Part shown: positions 41,112 through 50,593 of the stretch, one piece after another
Numbering within the stretch: the first letter of the stretch is position 1
How the letters are laid out: each line of letters starts with the position of its first letter
Source of the DNA: UBA2589 sp965223235
Lineage (GTDB): Bacteria; Gemmatimonadota; Gemmatimonadetes; Longimicrobiales; Gaopeijiaceae
Length of the DNA stretch: 64,000 bases
Direction of reading: 5' to 3'
Assembly: GCA_965223235.1 (NCBI GenBank)
Contig: CBDCVV010000022.1
Span: 186,001-250,000, forward strand
Notes under the pieces: generated by a model
The model's input: only the letters and a program-made list of their open reading frames with translations
The model's database searches: none
Told to the model about the DNA's origin: nothing
Made by a program: the position numbers and the translations under genes

Positions 41112-42800
41112 CTACCCATCGGTAATGCATCCAAGCGACGCCGAGCTCACGGAGCGTATATACTTGCCCAACGTCCCACGGGTCGAAGGAAGTGCCGGCT
41201 CGGTCCACGCCGCGGCCCGCGCCACCCGTACGTCCTCCGGAACCTCCCACTCGATTTGACCCGACTCGGCATCGATCGTGATCGGGTCACCATCTTCGAC
41301 CCAAGCCAACGGTCCGCCCTCCTGAGCTTCCGGAGTGACGTGGCCAATCACGAAGCCGTGGCTTCCGCCCGAAAACCTACCGTCCGTTACCAGCGCCACC
41401 TCCTTGCCCAGCCCAGCTCCGACGATCGCGGCGGTGATGGTGAGCATCTCCGGCATTCCAGGACCGCCCTTCGGACCTTCGTATCGGATCACGACCACGT
41501 CGCCAGCTCGGACGACGCCAGACTCCACCGCAGCGAGCGCGCTCTCCTCGCGATCGAAGACCCGAGCGGGTCCAGCGAAGCGCACACCCTCCTTCCCGGT
41601 GATCTTGGCGACCGCCCCGTCCGGAGCGAGAGAGCCCCGCAATATGCGCAGGTGCCCCTCACTCTTGATGGGGTCACCGATGGAGCGCACGACATCCTGT
41701 CCACTCGTGAGCCCATCGACCTCCGACAAATTCTCGGCGATCGAACGCCCCGTTACCGAGAGGCATGACCCATCGAGAAGTCCTTCACTGAGTAGCAGCT
41801 TCATTACGCCGGGCACGCCTCCGACGTCGTGCAGATCTTCCATGAGGTAGCGGCCGCTGGGCCTTAGATCGGCCAGATACGGTGTGCGAGCGCTGACCCG
41901 CTCGAAGTCGTCCAAGGTGAGGGGCACCTCGGCCGCATGTGCGATCGCCAAGAGATGGAGCACCGCGTTCGTAGAGCCGCCAAGCGCCGTGACCACCGCG
42001 ATCGCGTTCTCGAAAGCCGGGCGGGTCATAATATCCCGAGGGGTCAACTCCTTCTCGAGGAGCCCACGTACGGCTTCACCCACTCCGGCGCATTCTGCTC
42101 TCTTGCCCGAAGCGAGGGCGGGAGTCGACGCGCTGTAGGGGAGTGCCATCCCCATCGCTTCGGCAGCGCTCGCCATCGTATTCGCGGTGTACATCCCCCC
42201 GCACGCACCTGGCCCCGGGCAGGCGTGCTGCACGATGTCGTCGAAGCGACCGTCGTCGATCTCGCCGGCGAGGAGTGCGCCGTACCCCTCGAAGGCGCTG
42301 ACAATATCGAGTCGTTCACCGTTCAAGGAGCCGGGTGCGATCGTGCCGCCGTACACCATCAGGCCTGGACGATTCAGTCGAGCCATCGCTATGAGACTGC
42401 CGGGCATGTTCTTGTCGCAACCGGGGACCGTGACCACTGCGTCGTACCATTGGGCCGAGACCACGGTCTCGATCGAGTCAGCAATGATCTCTCGGGACGG
42501 AAGCGAGTAGCTCATCCCCGAGGTCCCCATCGAGATTCCGTCGCTGACCCCGATCGTGTTGAAGCGCATTGGCATCAGCTCTTTATCTCGAACCCCCTCC
42601 GCGATCGCTTCTGAGAGTGCCAGCAAGTGCATGTTGCACGGGTTCCCGTCCCACCACATCGAGGCGATCCCGACTTGGGGCAGGTCGAGTTCCTCCCGGG
42701 TCAGTCCGGCGCCATGGAGCATCGCTCGAGCCGACGCATTCGCCGCACTCTGCGTGATCCGCGAGCTGTGACGGTTGAGCGTGGGGAGCGGTTTGGTCAT
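41112..42800 (-). CDS. ilvD: Dihydroxy-acid dehydratase
   Basis: 562 aa, the normal length of IlvD. Ordered landmarks: GNPCNMH (first Fe-S Cys, about 52-58), VPGCDKNMPG (second Cys), HACPGPGACGGMYTANTMAS (third Cys region), SGVVRAGDVVVIRYEGPKGGPGMPEM broken here as YEGPKGGPGMPEM, and the late GRFSGGSHGFVIGHVTPEA site. It dehydrates dihydroxy acids to branched keto acids in valine/isoleucine/pantothenate synthesis. It is upstream of the PanE-like gene on the same strand; the stop lies just upstream of that gene's start. Confidence 0.97.
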   Translation of the reverse strand: MTKPLPTLNRHSSRITQSAANASARAMLHGAGLTREELDLPQVGIASMWWDGNPCNMHLLALSEAIAEGVRDKELMPMRFNTIGVSDGISMGTSGMSYSLPSREIIADSIETVVSAQWYDAVVTVPGCDKNMPGSLIAMARLNRPGLMVYGGTIAPGSLNGERLDIVSAFEGYGALLAGEIDDGRFDDIVQHACPGPGACGGMYTANTMASAAEAMGMALPYSASTPALASGKRAECAGVGEAVRGLLEKELTPRDIMTRPAFENAIAVVTALGGSTNAVLHLLAIAHAAEVPLTLDDFERVSARTPYLADLRPSGRYLMEDLHDVGGVPGVMKLLLSEGLLDGSCLSVTGRSIAENLSEVDGLTSGQDVVRSIGDPIKSEGHLRILRGSLAPDGAVAKITGKEGVRFAGPARVFDREESALAAVESGVVRAGDVVVIRYEGPKGGPGMPEMLTITAAIVGAGLGKEVALVTDGRFSGGSHGFVIGHVTPEAQEGGPLAWVEDGDPITIDAESGQIEWEVPEDVRVARAAAWTEPALPSTRGTLGKYIRSVSSASLGCITDG

Positions 42801-42811
42801 CCGAGCTGCAG

Positions 42812-43456
42812 TTAGCGCAGCCCCGATCCGCCCGACGGCGGGGGTAGCACCTCGACCACCTCAAGCGTCGTGCCCTGGTTGCACACGCTCATCTCGACGT
42901 ACCGAGCTTGGAGCACGACCGGATCCCCTGGTTCGAGATCGCCTACCTCGCCAATCAGGGTGTACAGGAAGTCGTCGCCGTCTCGCATCGCGAGGCACTC
43001 GACCCCTTCGTCCGTGATCCGGCCGGTGCGTTGCAGAATCCCGTCCGGGCGGGTGACGTGGAAGGGCTCGGACAGTCCGATTGGAGCGAAGATTGCATCG
43101 AAGGCGACTAGAAGCACCGCCCGATCCCAGGGAGCGGTCTCTGGAATCGTGATCGTGCCGGACACCTCCCCCCACATGGCCTGTTCCGCCTCGTGGAGTG
43201 CCTCGAAGCCGGTGCGGGTCGCGCCCACCCCTAAATGGACCTTCGCCTGAATGGGAAGGTTCTCGGTGTAGATCACGACCTCAGTCCCCGGCGGACCGTG
43301 CATCGGGGCCACCTGCTGGATCTGACGGAGTGAGTCAGGCGACACCCGCCGCTGAGCTTCCGCGGATACAGGCAAGACGCCACTTGCCGCGATGGCCAAC
43401 CCGATGGCGACGGACCCCACGTGCGCGAACGAACACTTTCCACTGATACGGGACAT
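42812..43456 (-). CDS. Secreted IPT-like plus DUF5818-like protein
   Basis: 214 aa with a signal peptide (GSVAIGLAIAASGVLPVSAEA). An N-terminal beta-domain has an IPT/TIG-like start (MHGPPGTEVVIYTENLP) and ends about residue 120. The C-terminal part resembles DUF5818: RITDEGVECLAMRDGDDFLY, GDLEPGDPVVLQARYVEMS and VCNQGTTLEVVEV. It is probably a periplasmic binding or structural domain protein. The two Cys in the C-domain may pair. It lies 11 bases before ilvD on the same strand, but an operonic link is not certain. Family match is by eye. Confidence 0.7.
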   Translation of the reverse strand: MSRISGKCSFAHVGSVAIGLAIAASGVLPVSAEAQRRVSPDSLRQIQQVAPMHGPPGTEVVIYTENLPIQAKVHLGVGATRTGFEALHEAEQAMWGEVSGTITIPETAPWDRAVLLVAFDAIFAPIGLSEPFHVTRPDGILQRTGRITDEGVECLAMRDGDDFLYTLIGEVGDLEPGDPVVLQARYVEMSVCNQGTTLEVVEVLPPPSGGSGLR

Positions 43457-43513
43457 TGCTCCTCCAGATCTTATCGCAACCTCGGGGGAGGAACGGAAAG
43501 CCGAAAGGGGCTG

Positions 43514-43654
43514 CTATCTGCGGCGGCGATGAATCCACTGCAAGACGCCGAGAATCGCCAGGCCGACGACCGACGCGAGCACGAAGGAGGGTATCGAGTT
43601 CAAGCGGGCACATTGGGGGGAGGAGACACGACCCGAGAGCGAGCCCCCGAGCAT
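43514..43654 (-). CDS. Possible small membrane protein
   Basis: 46 aa from ATG 43654, or 28 aa from a TTG closer to the core. It ends with a single hydrophobic helix IPSFVLASVVGLAILGVLQW and an HRRRR tail, the layout of a small inner-membrane protein. No ribosome-binding site is clear. It occupies an otherwise empty 270-bp stretch between convergent/divergent genes. It is listed because composition fits; a coding function is not shown. Confidence 0.35.
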   Translation of the reverse strand: MLGGSLSGRVSSPQCARLNSIPSFVLASVVGLAILGVLQWIHRRRR

Positions 43655-43730
43655 AGGGAGACGCAGCCCGCAGTAAAAACGTGCATCCGGATGCGTTGAC
43701 GGCTTCTCATGGGCGTCAGAGCTTCTCCCC

Positions 43731-44984
43731 ATGAATGCACCCCCCGTCGCCCGACGCCTCCGCGAAGGCCAGCTGAAGAAATCCCCCATCCGCGAGATCA
43801 TGAAGCTTGCGGACCGGAAGAACATTGAAGCCATGGGGCTCGATCCGGACGATGTCATCTCTTTCGCGGGAGGCTGGGTCAACCACGAGGCGCCGACCGG
43901 GCTGCGGGAGCAGTACGCGCGGGTAGCGGACGACCCAACGCTCTTCCACGAACTCGGAGCTTACTCTCCCACCCGCGGCCTACCGGCTCTGCGAGCGCAG
44001 TTGATCGCGGCCGACCGGGCGTTCTATCGCACAGTGGACCTTGCCGACGAACACCTGCTCGTCGGGCAGAGTTCGACGCAGCTCACCCACACCCTCTTCA
44101 CGACGTTGTTGGACGCCGGGGATCGGGTCGTCCTCTTCGATCCTTCGTACGCCAACTACGGGCCACAGCTGAACCTCGGACCCCAAGGAGTGGAGATCGT
44201 CTGGCTCCCGGTGTTCGACCGAGATGCGTGGGCGTTCATGCCAGATGGAGAGGCGGTGGTCGAGGCGTTCGCACGAACTCTCGAGGAGCACAAGCCGAAG
44301 GCGGTCCTCTTCTCGTCGCCGGACAACCCGACGAGTCAGATCATCCCCGACCGAGTCTTCTTCGAAGTGGTGGCGCTCGCCGAACGGGCCGACTGCTTCG
44401 TTATCGTCGACTTCGCGTACCGCGCCCAACACTTCTCCGAGAACCCCCCAGAGCACTTCTCGGCATCGCCGGCCCGACACTCCAACCTTATCCGCCTTCA
44501 CTCCAATTCGAAGTGGTGTCGAGGACTCGGGCGGAGGCTCGGTTGGGTCGAGGCCGATCCCGAGGTCATCCGCGCCTTGGAGGTCGTGCAACAAGGCACC
44601 ACGCTCTGCCCGGATACCGTGCATCAGTACGCACTCGCGTCGTACCTCGAATCGGCTCTAGTGGACGGATCACTTGAACAGTACCTGGCCGACGCGCGCA
44701 CTGCCTACGGCAGAGCGGGACGCCGCACCGTAGCCTCGATTGAGGAACACCTCGGGATGAGGTGTCTTGACCCCCAGGGTGGCCTCTACACGGTGATGGA
44801 TGTCGGTCGGGACGGTGACGACTTCGTTCGGGACATACTTCCGCGAACGGGGGTGATCTTCGTGCCCGGGAGTGGCTTCGGCGCTTCTCTCTCGAATGCG
44901 GTCCGGATCTCGTTCGGACCGATGGTGAACGACCTGGATCGGATCGAAGAAGGGATGAGGCGGGTGGGTAAGGCGCTCACCTGA
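43731..44984 (+). CDS. PLP-dependent aminotransferase, class I/II (2-aminoadipate-aminotransferase-like)
   Basis: 417 aa. It starts with a short helical extension, then the fold I core: GAYSPTRGLPALRAQL, VGQSSTQLTHTLFTTLLDAGD (phosphate loop), FSSPDNPTSQIIPD, VIVDFAYRAQHFSE (Asp), and HSNSKWCRGLGRRLGW with the Schiff-base Lys. The C-terminal small domain ends in VRISFGPMVNDLDRI. This set most resembles the 2-aminoadipate/aromatic-type branch. It is unrelated to the aminotransferase at 5891 except by family. Its end is 15 bases from the convergent NTF2-like gene. Confidence 0.9.
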   Translation: MNAPPVARRLREGQLKKSPIREIMKLADRKNIEAMGLDPDDVISFAGGWVNHEAPTGLREQYARVADDPTLFHELGAYSPTRGLPALRAQLIAADRAFYRTVDLADEHLLVGQSSTQLTHTLFTTLLDAGDRVVLFDPSYANYGPQLNLGPQGVEIVWLPVFDRDAWAFMPDGEAVVEAFARTLEEHKPKAVLFSSPDNPTSQIIPDRVFFEVVALAERADCFVIVDFAYRAQHFSENPPEHFSASPARHSNLIRLHSNSKWCRGLGRRLGWVEADPEVIRALEVVQQGTTLCPDTVHQYALASYLESALVDGSLEQYLADARTAYGRAGRRTVASIEEHLGMRCLDPQGGLYTVMDVGRDGDDFVRDILPRTGVIFVPGSGFGASLSNAVRISFGPMVNDLDRIEEGMRRVGKALT

Positions 44985-44999
44985 GCCAGCGTATCCGCG

Positions 45000-45500
45000 T
45001 CAATCGGCTCTCGCGTCGAACATCCATCCCATGACCCAATAGCGACTTCCATCAAAGAAGAGCGTGATGCTGTTCACACCGGTGTCGAACGGCTCCCCAC
45101 CCGGCTCACGCGCGGAAGCGTAGTGACTCCAGACGTGGATCATGTTCCCAGACTCTCGGATCTCCCGGTCCGTCTCCCACTCGTAAAACGGAGCGCTGCG
45201 CACTCCACCGGCGCCGTGATACTCGTCGAGCGACATCACGTTCACGGACGGCGCGCCCTCGTTATCGACCCCGGCGATGGCGACCCAAGCATTGGGGTGA
45301 TGGAGCGACTTGTCCCGCGCCACATCAGGGCTCTCACCCGCAGGGCCCGAAATGACGTCGTAGTACGCTTCGAGTATTCCGTCGATCGACGACACATCTT
45401 GCGGTCTGGCATCCGAAGCCTGGGCCGCCACGCCCGGAGCTCCAACGAGTAGGCCGACGCCCACCTGAATCCAAATCGCAGGCTTCCATAGCGCCTTCAC
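45000..45500 (-). CDS. Secreted NTF2/SnoaL-like protein
   Basis: 166 aa with a signal peptide ending near GVAAQ. The mature part has the NTF2-like cone fold: DGILEAYYDVISGPAGE, HHPNAWVAIAG, NMIHVWSHYAS and NSITLFFDGSRYWVMGWMFD. No catalytic residues can be assigned. It overlaps the stop of the large propeller gene by ATGA, so the two are co-translated. It may be a ligand-binding subunit or a small enzyme acting with that protein. Confidence 0.83.
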   Translation of the reverse strand: MKALWKPAIWIQVGVGLLVGAPGVAAQASDARPQDVSSIDGILEAYYDVISGPAGESPDVARDKSLHHPNAWVAIAGVDNEGAPSVNVMSLDEYHGAGGVRSAPFYEWETDREIRESGNMIHVWSHYASAREPGGEPFDTGVNSITLFFDGSRYWVMGWMFDARAD

Positions 45501-48500
45501 GATACCGGTCTCCTTGGTCGAGGGGGTGCAATAATCACGGTGAATCCGGCGTCACGCACCATTTCGTTGAATGCGTCGAGCCGGGACCCGAGCAGCTCAT
45601 CGTTCGTCGCTTGGTGCACGCTCCAGCGAGCGGTGAGGTCGCCGAGCACGTCTTGCGATCCCATGCTCACGCCAGCGTCGGCGGCGTCGGCGTTTCCGTG
45701 CAAGAAGACGTACTGGAACTTCAAACGCGACGGGAAGTTGATGACGGTCTGACCGTCCACGGTACGACGCTGGTAGAGCGAGTCCGCTACGGTTTCGAGA
45801 TCGCCGATCAGGCCCCCTCCCGCATCGACGACCGCGACCGAAGCCTCGTCCTCGTCGATCCTCTCGAGCAGCGCCTCGATCTGACCCTTTACGTCGTTGT
45901 TTCGGGCGACCGCGTCGTGAATCGCCGTCAGTTCGGCTGCGACCGAAGCGACGAACGCGTCCTGCTCCACGTACTCCGACATCGTCGCGTCGACCCGCGG
46001 GTCCATGCGCACCTCGAGTGGCTCGGTCGCCGACCAGTCGCCGACCGTAAGGCGCACTCGGTACTGGCCAGGAATCACCCTCCGGCCGGCCAGCGATCCG
46101 AAGACATACGCCCCAGGAATGTTCGGGATCGACTCGTGTCGGAGATTCCAAACGACCCGGTTTGCACCTTCTTGCACGCGAAGGGGCTGCGCACCGGGAC
46201 TGACGTCGTCATCCGGACTCGAAGACAGCGTCCGGATGAGGTCGCCCGCCGGGGTCAGGAATTCGAGCTTCACTTCCTCGTCTTCGGACGGCTGGCTTCC
46301 CAGGACAAAGTCGATCACGGCTCCGCTCGGCCCGTTCCGTCCCTCGGCGGCCCCGAAGTTGAAGCCACCTCCACCGGCGAGTCGGTACGCGTGCCGAGGC
46401 GTATAGAGATAGTGTGCCCCAACCCCACCATCGAGGGCAGCCTGGGCGTCCGCGGCTTGCTGAAGGGGCGAAAGGTCGTCGAGGATCCAGAACGATCTCC
46501 CCGACGTTGCCACGATCAGATCGTTCTCTCGCTCTTGAATCGCGATGTCGTTGATGGGCGTATTCGGGAGATTCAGCTGGAGCGACTGCCACGAACCGCC
46601 CGAGTCGAGTGAGACGTAGACACCCGTCTCGGTCCCGGCGTAGAGGAGGCCCGGAGTGCGGGGGTCCTCACGGATGACGTGGACCCACGCTTCCGCGCCG
46701 ATCCCTTCCGCGATCGGCTGCCAACTCTCACCGTAGTCTCGCGTCACGTACGCAAGCGGCGTGAAGTCGTTGAACTTGTACCGACTCACTGCAGCATACG
46801 CGGTGGCAGGGTCGTGCGGAGACACGGTGATCTCGTTGATCATCACCTCGCCCCACCCGTCGGGGGTGACGTCAGTCCAGGCAGCTCCGCCATCACGGGT
46901 CAAGTGGACCAAGCCATCGTCACTTCCCGTCCAGAGCGTCGCGGCGTCGTGCGGCGACTCCGTGAAGGCATAGATCGTCCCGTAGATTTCCCCGCCCGCA
47001 CCTTCGTTCGTGATCGGTCCACCTCCGTACCCTTGCTTCGAGTCGTCGTCGCGGGTCAGGTCGGGACTGATCTCGGTCCACGTCATCCCGCGATCGGTCG
47101 AGCGCACCACGATGTTGGAGGCGTGGTAGATCACGTTCGGATCTGCCGACGAGACGATGATCGGAGCCGACCAGTTGTACCGGTACTTCATCTCCCGACT
47201 CTGTAAAGCGGCTGGCATCACCGGATACGCGGCCACATCTCGGGACGCCTGCGTCCGGTGGTCATACTCGGCGATGATGCCCATGTAGCACCCCGCGTAC
47301 ACGAAGCGAGGGTCATCGAGATCGAACGCGGGTCGGGCACTCTCGCACCCACCGATCGAGTACCAATCCTTCCACGTGACTCCCCCGGATCCCCGACTTG
47401 CGATCGCGATCGCCGAGTTGTCTTGCTGCCCTCCGTACAGGTGGTACGGAAAGCGATTATCAACGGCGACACGATAGAACTGCGCCGTCGGTTGATTCTG
47501 CTGCGTGGACCACGATGAGCCACCGTTGAACGAGACGTTCGCCCCACCATCGTTCGCGTTGATCATCACTTTGTTGTCGTCTGGATGAATCCAGAGATCG
47601 TGGGTGTCGCCGTGGGGGACGGGCACGTTAGTGAAGTTCAATCCGCCGTCGATCGACTTCATCATCGGGGCGTTGAGGACATACACCGTCTCCTCATCGA
47701 CCGGATCGGCGTAGACCTCGATGTAGTACCAAGCGCGCGCTCGAATCGTCCAATCCTCGGACACCAGCTGCCAGGAGCGCCCGGCGTCGTCGGAGCGAAA
47801 GAGCCCTCCACCAGGATCCGCTTCGACCATCGCGAACAGGCGATCGGGATTCGCGCGCGAAACGTCGATCGAGGTCTTCCCCATCAGCTCCGGTAGGCCG
47901 GCATTGATCGGCTCCCAACTATCCCCTCCGTCCGTCGACTTCCAGAATCCACTCCCCGGTCCTCCCGAGACGACTTGCCAGGGGAGTCGACGGTGGTCCC
48001 AGAAGGCCGCGTAGAGAATCCGCGGATTTGTCATGTCCATCGACAGGTCCGAGGCACCGGAATCCTCATCGACGTACAGAATCAACTCCCACGTCTCGCC
48101 ACCGTCGGTAGAGCGATAGATCCCGCGCTCAGGGTTCGACCCGTAAGGGGCTCCCTGCGCGGCCACATACACGATGTCCGGATTGTCTGGGTGTACTCGA
48201 ATCCGAGAGATCGAGCGGGTGCGCTCGAGACCCAAGTGCGTCCATGTCCGGCCGGCATCGGTCGAGCGGTATACGCCGTCTCCGTGAGACGTCATGACGC
48301 CCCGCACCGCGTGTTCGCCCATCCCGACGTAGACGACGTTCGGATCCGACTCTGCGACCGCGACGGCTCCCACCGACGAAGTGCCGAAGGGTTGCCCGTC
48401 GGAGACGTTCTGCCACGTCGTCCCCGCGTCCGTCGTCTTCCACACGCCTCCTCCAACGGTCCCCATGTAGTACGTAAGCGGGTCACCCACCACGCCCGTG

Positions 48501-48730
48501 GAAGCGACCGAACGACCACCCCGAAATGGGCCGATGCTCCGCCACTCCATGGAGGAGTAGAGCTCCGGGTCGACGGCAGGGTCTTGGGCGACCGCGATCC
48601 CGATATCGGTGGAGAGCAGCGCAAGCAACGCGAATGCGGGGAGGACCTTGGGATGAAGCACTAGTGGCACCGGTTTTGGGGGGAGGTCGAGGCGGACGGG
48701 AAGATCCCGCGGTAGGGTCGCGGAGGGCAA
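45497..48730 (-). CDS. Large secreted BNR/VPS10-type beta-propeller protein (glycosyl-hydrolase-like)
   Basis: 1077 aa with a signal peptide in the first 50 residues. The start at 48730 is the only clear upstream Met; later GTG/CTG starts cannot be excluded. About 10-12 Asp-box/BNR-like blades are seen (YRSTDGGETWE, WKSTDGGDSWE, FRSDDAGRSW, HLTRDGGAAW, YVTRDYGESW), each with a SxDxGxxW-type core, as in sialidase/VPS10 propellers. The C-terminal 350 residues hold an SGNHDP-like beta domain and a helical region that are not named. Such proteins are abundant in Gemmatimonadota; their ligands are not known. The NTF2-like gene overlaps its 3' end. Confidence 0.88.
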   Translation of the reverse strand: MPSATLPRDLPVRLDLPPKPVPLVLHPKVLPAFALLALLSTDIGIAVAQDPAVDPELYSSMEWRSIGPFRGGRSVASTGVVGDPLTYYMGTVGGGVWKTTDAGTTWQNVSDGQPFGTSSVGAVAVAESDPNVVYVGMGEHAVRGVMTSHGDGVYRSTDAGRTWTHLGLERTRSISRIRVHPDNPDIVYVAAQGAPYGSNPERGIYRSTDGGETWELILYVDEDSGASDLSMDMTNPRILYAAFWDHRRLPWQVVSGGPGSGFWKSTDGGDSWEPINAGLPELMGKTSIDVSRANPDRLFAMVEADPGGGLFRSDDAGRSWQLVSEDWTIRARAWYYIEVYADPVDEETVYVLNAPMMKSIDGGLNFTNVPVPHGDTHDLWIHPDDNKVMINANDGGANVSFNGGSSWSTQQNQPTAQFYRVAVDNRFPYHLYGGQQDNSAIAIASRGSGGVTWKDWYSIGGCESARPAFDLDDPRFVYAGCYMGIIAEYDHRTQASRDVAAYPVMPAALQSREMKYRYNWSAPIIVSSADPNVIYHASNIVVRSTDRGMTWTEISPDLTRDDDSKQGYGGGPITNEGAGGEIYGTIYAFTESPHDAATLWTGSDDGLVHLTRDGGAAWTDVTPDGWGEVMINEITVSPHDPATAYAAVSRYKFNDFTPLAYVTRDYGESWQPIAEGIGAEAWVHVIREDPRTPGLLYAGTETGVYVSLDSGGSWQSLQLNLPNTPINDIAIQERENDLIVATSGRSFWILDDLSPLQQAADAQAALDGGVGAHYLYTPRHAYRLAGGGGFNFGAAEGRNGPSGAVIDFVLGSQPSEDEEVKLEFLTPAGDLIRTLSSSPDDDVSPGAQPLRVQEGANRVVWNLRHESIPNIPGAYVFGSLAGRRVIPGQYRVRLTVGDWSATEPLEVRMDPRVDATMSEYVEQDAFVASVAAELTAIHDAVARNNDVKGQIEALLERIDEDEASVAVVDAGGGLIGDLETVADSLYQRRTVDGQTVINFPSRLKFQYVFLHGNADAADAGVSMGSQDVLGDLTARWSVHQATNDELLGSRLDAFNEMVRDAGFTVIIAPPRPRRPVS

Positions 48731-48906
48731 GGCTCGCTAGGCTCGACTACGTCACTCGTGATTCGTACCCACAGATGGCAGGCTCCGCCACCCCTTCTTG
48801 CGAGGGCAGTAGACCCGGGTCAGCATTGGTGGATTCGATCTCCATTGTGAGCGAGAGCAGACCATTGCGAATTGCTGAGCCAGCCCCTCGTGTCGCTAGG
48901 AGGGAT

Positions 48907-49410
48907 ATGCGTGTCTGGGGTCGAGAAGCGGGGATCGCGCTCTTCGCCCTCGTCGGAATCGCTACGTGGGCCCTATCTACGGCGCCGATCGGCGCCCAAG
49001 AAACAGGCGACATCTCGCGGCTCGAAGGCATTGTCCGCGTACAGATCCGGGCCGACGCGGTGTGGGACGAAGAAATCACGATGTCGGCCGGGGGCGCCAC
49101 CGGCGACCAGTTTCGGGACGCGTTGAGTCAAACGTTCGCGGGGACCATCACCGAATCCGACGCCGCACCGAGCGTCGTGCCTGGTGCACCGACGACCGTG
49201 GTGTGCCACGTCGACACCTTCTACGAGACCGGCCAGATCATCTACTCACTGCGCACGCAGGTAGAGCAGCCCGGCGCCGATGGTACTCCAGTCATCACCT
49301 GGATCCGATCGTGGGTGGGCAATTTCGGGATCCAACAGATGCACCGGATGTTCACCCTCGGTGAGCAATGCGCTGAGCGGTTCCTAGAGGATTGGAAGGG
49401 CGCGAACTAG
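48907..49410 (+). CDS. Hypothetical secreted protein
   Basis: 167 aa from ATG 48907. The open frame continues upstream through the antisense strand of the propeller gene, but AGGAGGG lies directly before this ATG and the protein begins with a signal peptide (AGIALFALVGIATWAL). The mature part (DISRLEGIVRVQIRADAVW, TVVCHVDTFYETGQIIYS, GIQQMHRMFTLGEQCAERF) is a single small domain with two Cys. It is not recognised as a named family. The M42 peptidase gene begins 94 bases later on the same strand. Confidence 0.72.
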   Translation: MRVWGREAGIALFALVGIATWALSTAPIGAQETGDISRLEGIVRVQIRADAVWDEEITMSAGGATGDQFRDALSQTFAGTITESDAAPSVVPGAPTTVVCHVDTFYETGQIIYSLRTQVEQPGADGTPVITWIRSWVGNFGIQQMHRMFTLGEQCAERFLEDWKGAN

Positions 49411-49504
49411 CTCCGCCCCGGCAGCGCACCCGAGCCGGGATGTGCGCGACGCCTGCCTCGCGTAGACTTCCGCGCATCGACTCATCACTCCCTCCGGAGC
49501 CCTC

Positions 49505-50563
49505 GTGAACGATCACTCGAAGGATTTCCTCGAAAAACTCCTGAACACCCCCGGTGTCTCCGGATACGAGCAGCCCGTTCAGGCGGTCGTCCGCGAATAT
49601 GCTGAAGGTATCGCAGACCGAGTGTCGACCGATGTCCATGGAAACGTAATCGCGACGATCAATGAGGGCTCTTCCCCCCACCTCATGCTCGAGGGCCATT
49701 GCGATCAGCTCGGCATGCTCGTCTCACATATCGATGACGGGGGCTTCCTGTACTTTCAGACGGTGGGTGGCTGGGATGCACAGCAGCTCGTCGGGCATCG
49801 AGTCCACGTGTGGACCGCGGGTGGGCCGGTCAGCGGAGTCATCTCACGCAAGGCGGTACACCTGCTTAGCGACTCGGAGAAGAAGAGTGTGGTCGATCCG
49901 AAGGAGATGTGGATCGACATCGGAGCCAAGGACCGGGACGAGGCCGAATCCGCTGTCGCGATCGCCGACGCGGTCACCGTGCACCTGGGGATGGAGGAGC
50001 TGTGGAATGGCCTCGCGACCGCCCCAGCCATGGACAATCGGTCCGGCGTGTGGGTCGTCTTCGAAGCGATGAGGCGGGCGAAAGAACGCGGCTTCACTTG
50101 TGCGCTGACCGTCGCGTCCACGGTTCAAGAAGAGATCGGGCTCCGTGGGGCGCGTACCGCGACGTACGGAATAGCACCCGATTTGGCCGTCGCTGTCGAC
50201 GTCACACATGCCACAGACTGTCCGAGCATCGACAAGCGCCAGCGCGGTCGCATCGGCGTCGGGGATGGACCCGTGATCCTGCGAGGCCCGAACATCAATC
50301 CTCGTGTCGGCGACCTGCTACGTGCTGCAGCAGAAGACGCGGGGGTGGGTTACCAGGTGGCTGCGCTTGGACGCGCGGCACCGAACGACGCGAACGCGAT
50401 CCAGATCTCTGGTGCCGGTGTCGCGACGGGGCTGGTCCAGATCCCCAACCGGTACATGCACAGCGCCGTCGAGGTGGTCTCCCTTCACGATCTCGACGCG
50501 ACCGCGACGCTACTCGCGACGCTCGCTTCGAACCTCGAGGCGGGAGTGGATCTCATCCCGTAG
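49505..50563 (+). CDS. M42-family metallopeptidase (glutamyl/deblocking aminopeptidase type)
   Basis: 352 aa, GTG start at 49505. M42 landmarks: LEGHCDQLGMLVSHI (first metal His and Asp), the small mid-domain, APAMDNRSGVWVVFEA (bridging Asp), STVQEEIGLRGAR (catalytic Glu pair), AVDVTHATDCP (Asp) and the last metal His in YMHSAVEVVSLHDL. Binds two divalent metals and removes amino-terminal residues from peptides. No signal peptide is seen, so it is cytoplasmic and may finish digestion of peptides released by the secreted S9 enzyme; that is inference. Confidence 0.93.
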   Translation: MNDHSKDFLEKLLNTPGVSGYEQPVQAVVREYAEGIADRVSTDVHGNVIATINEGSSPHLMLEGHCDQLGMLVSHIDDGGFLYFQTVGGWDAQQLVGHRVHVWTAGGPVSGVISRKAVHLLSDSEKKSVVDPKEMWIDIGAKDRDEAESAVAIADAVTVHLGMEELWNGLATAPAMDNRSGVWVVFEAMRRAKERGFTCALTVASTVQEEIGLRGARTATYGIAPDLAVAVDVTHATDCPSIDKRQRGRIGVGDGPVILRGPNINPRVGDLLRAAAEDAGVGYQVAALGRAAPNDANAIQISGAGVATGLVQIPNRYMHSAVEVVSLHDLDATATLLATLASNLEAGVDLIP

Positions 50564-50593
50564 AGCACCGAAGGCCGACTGCCCGACGCCGTC

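Noticed and set aside
48526..48906. Upstream extension of the secreted hypothetical gene through the antisense strand of the propeller gene
   Set aside because: The propeller gene has strong repeat evidence on the minus strand, and AGGAGG plus signal peptide mark the real start at 48907.
49417..49439. CCCGGC/GCCGGG inverted repeat between 49410 and 49505
   Set aside because: Short stem with a long loop and no T tail; not convincing as terminator.
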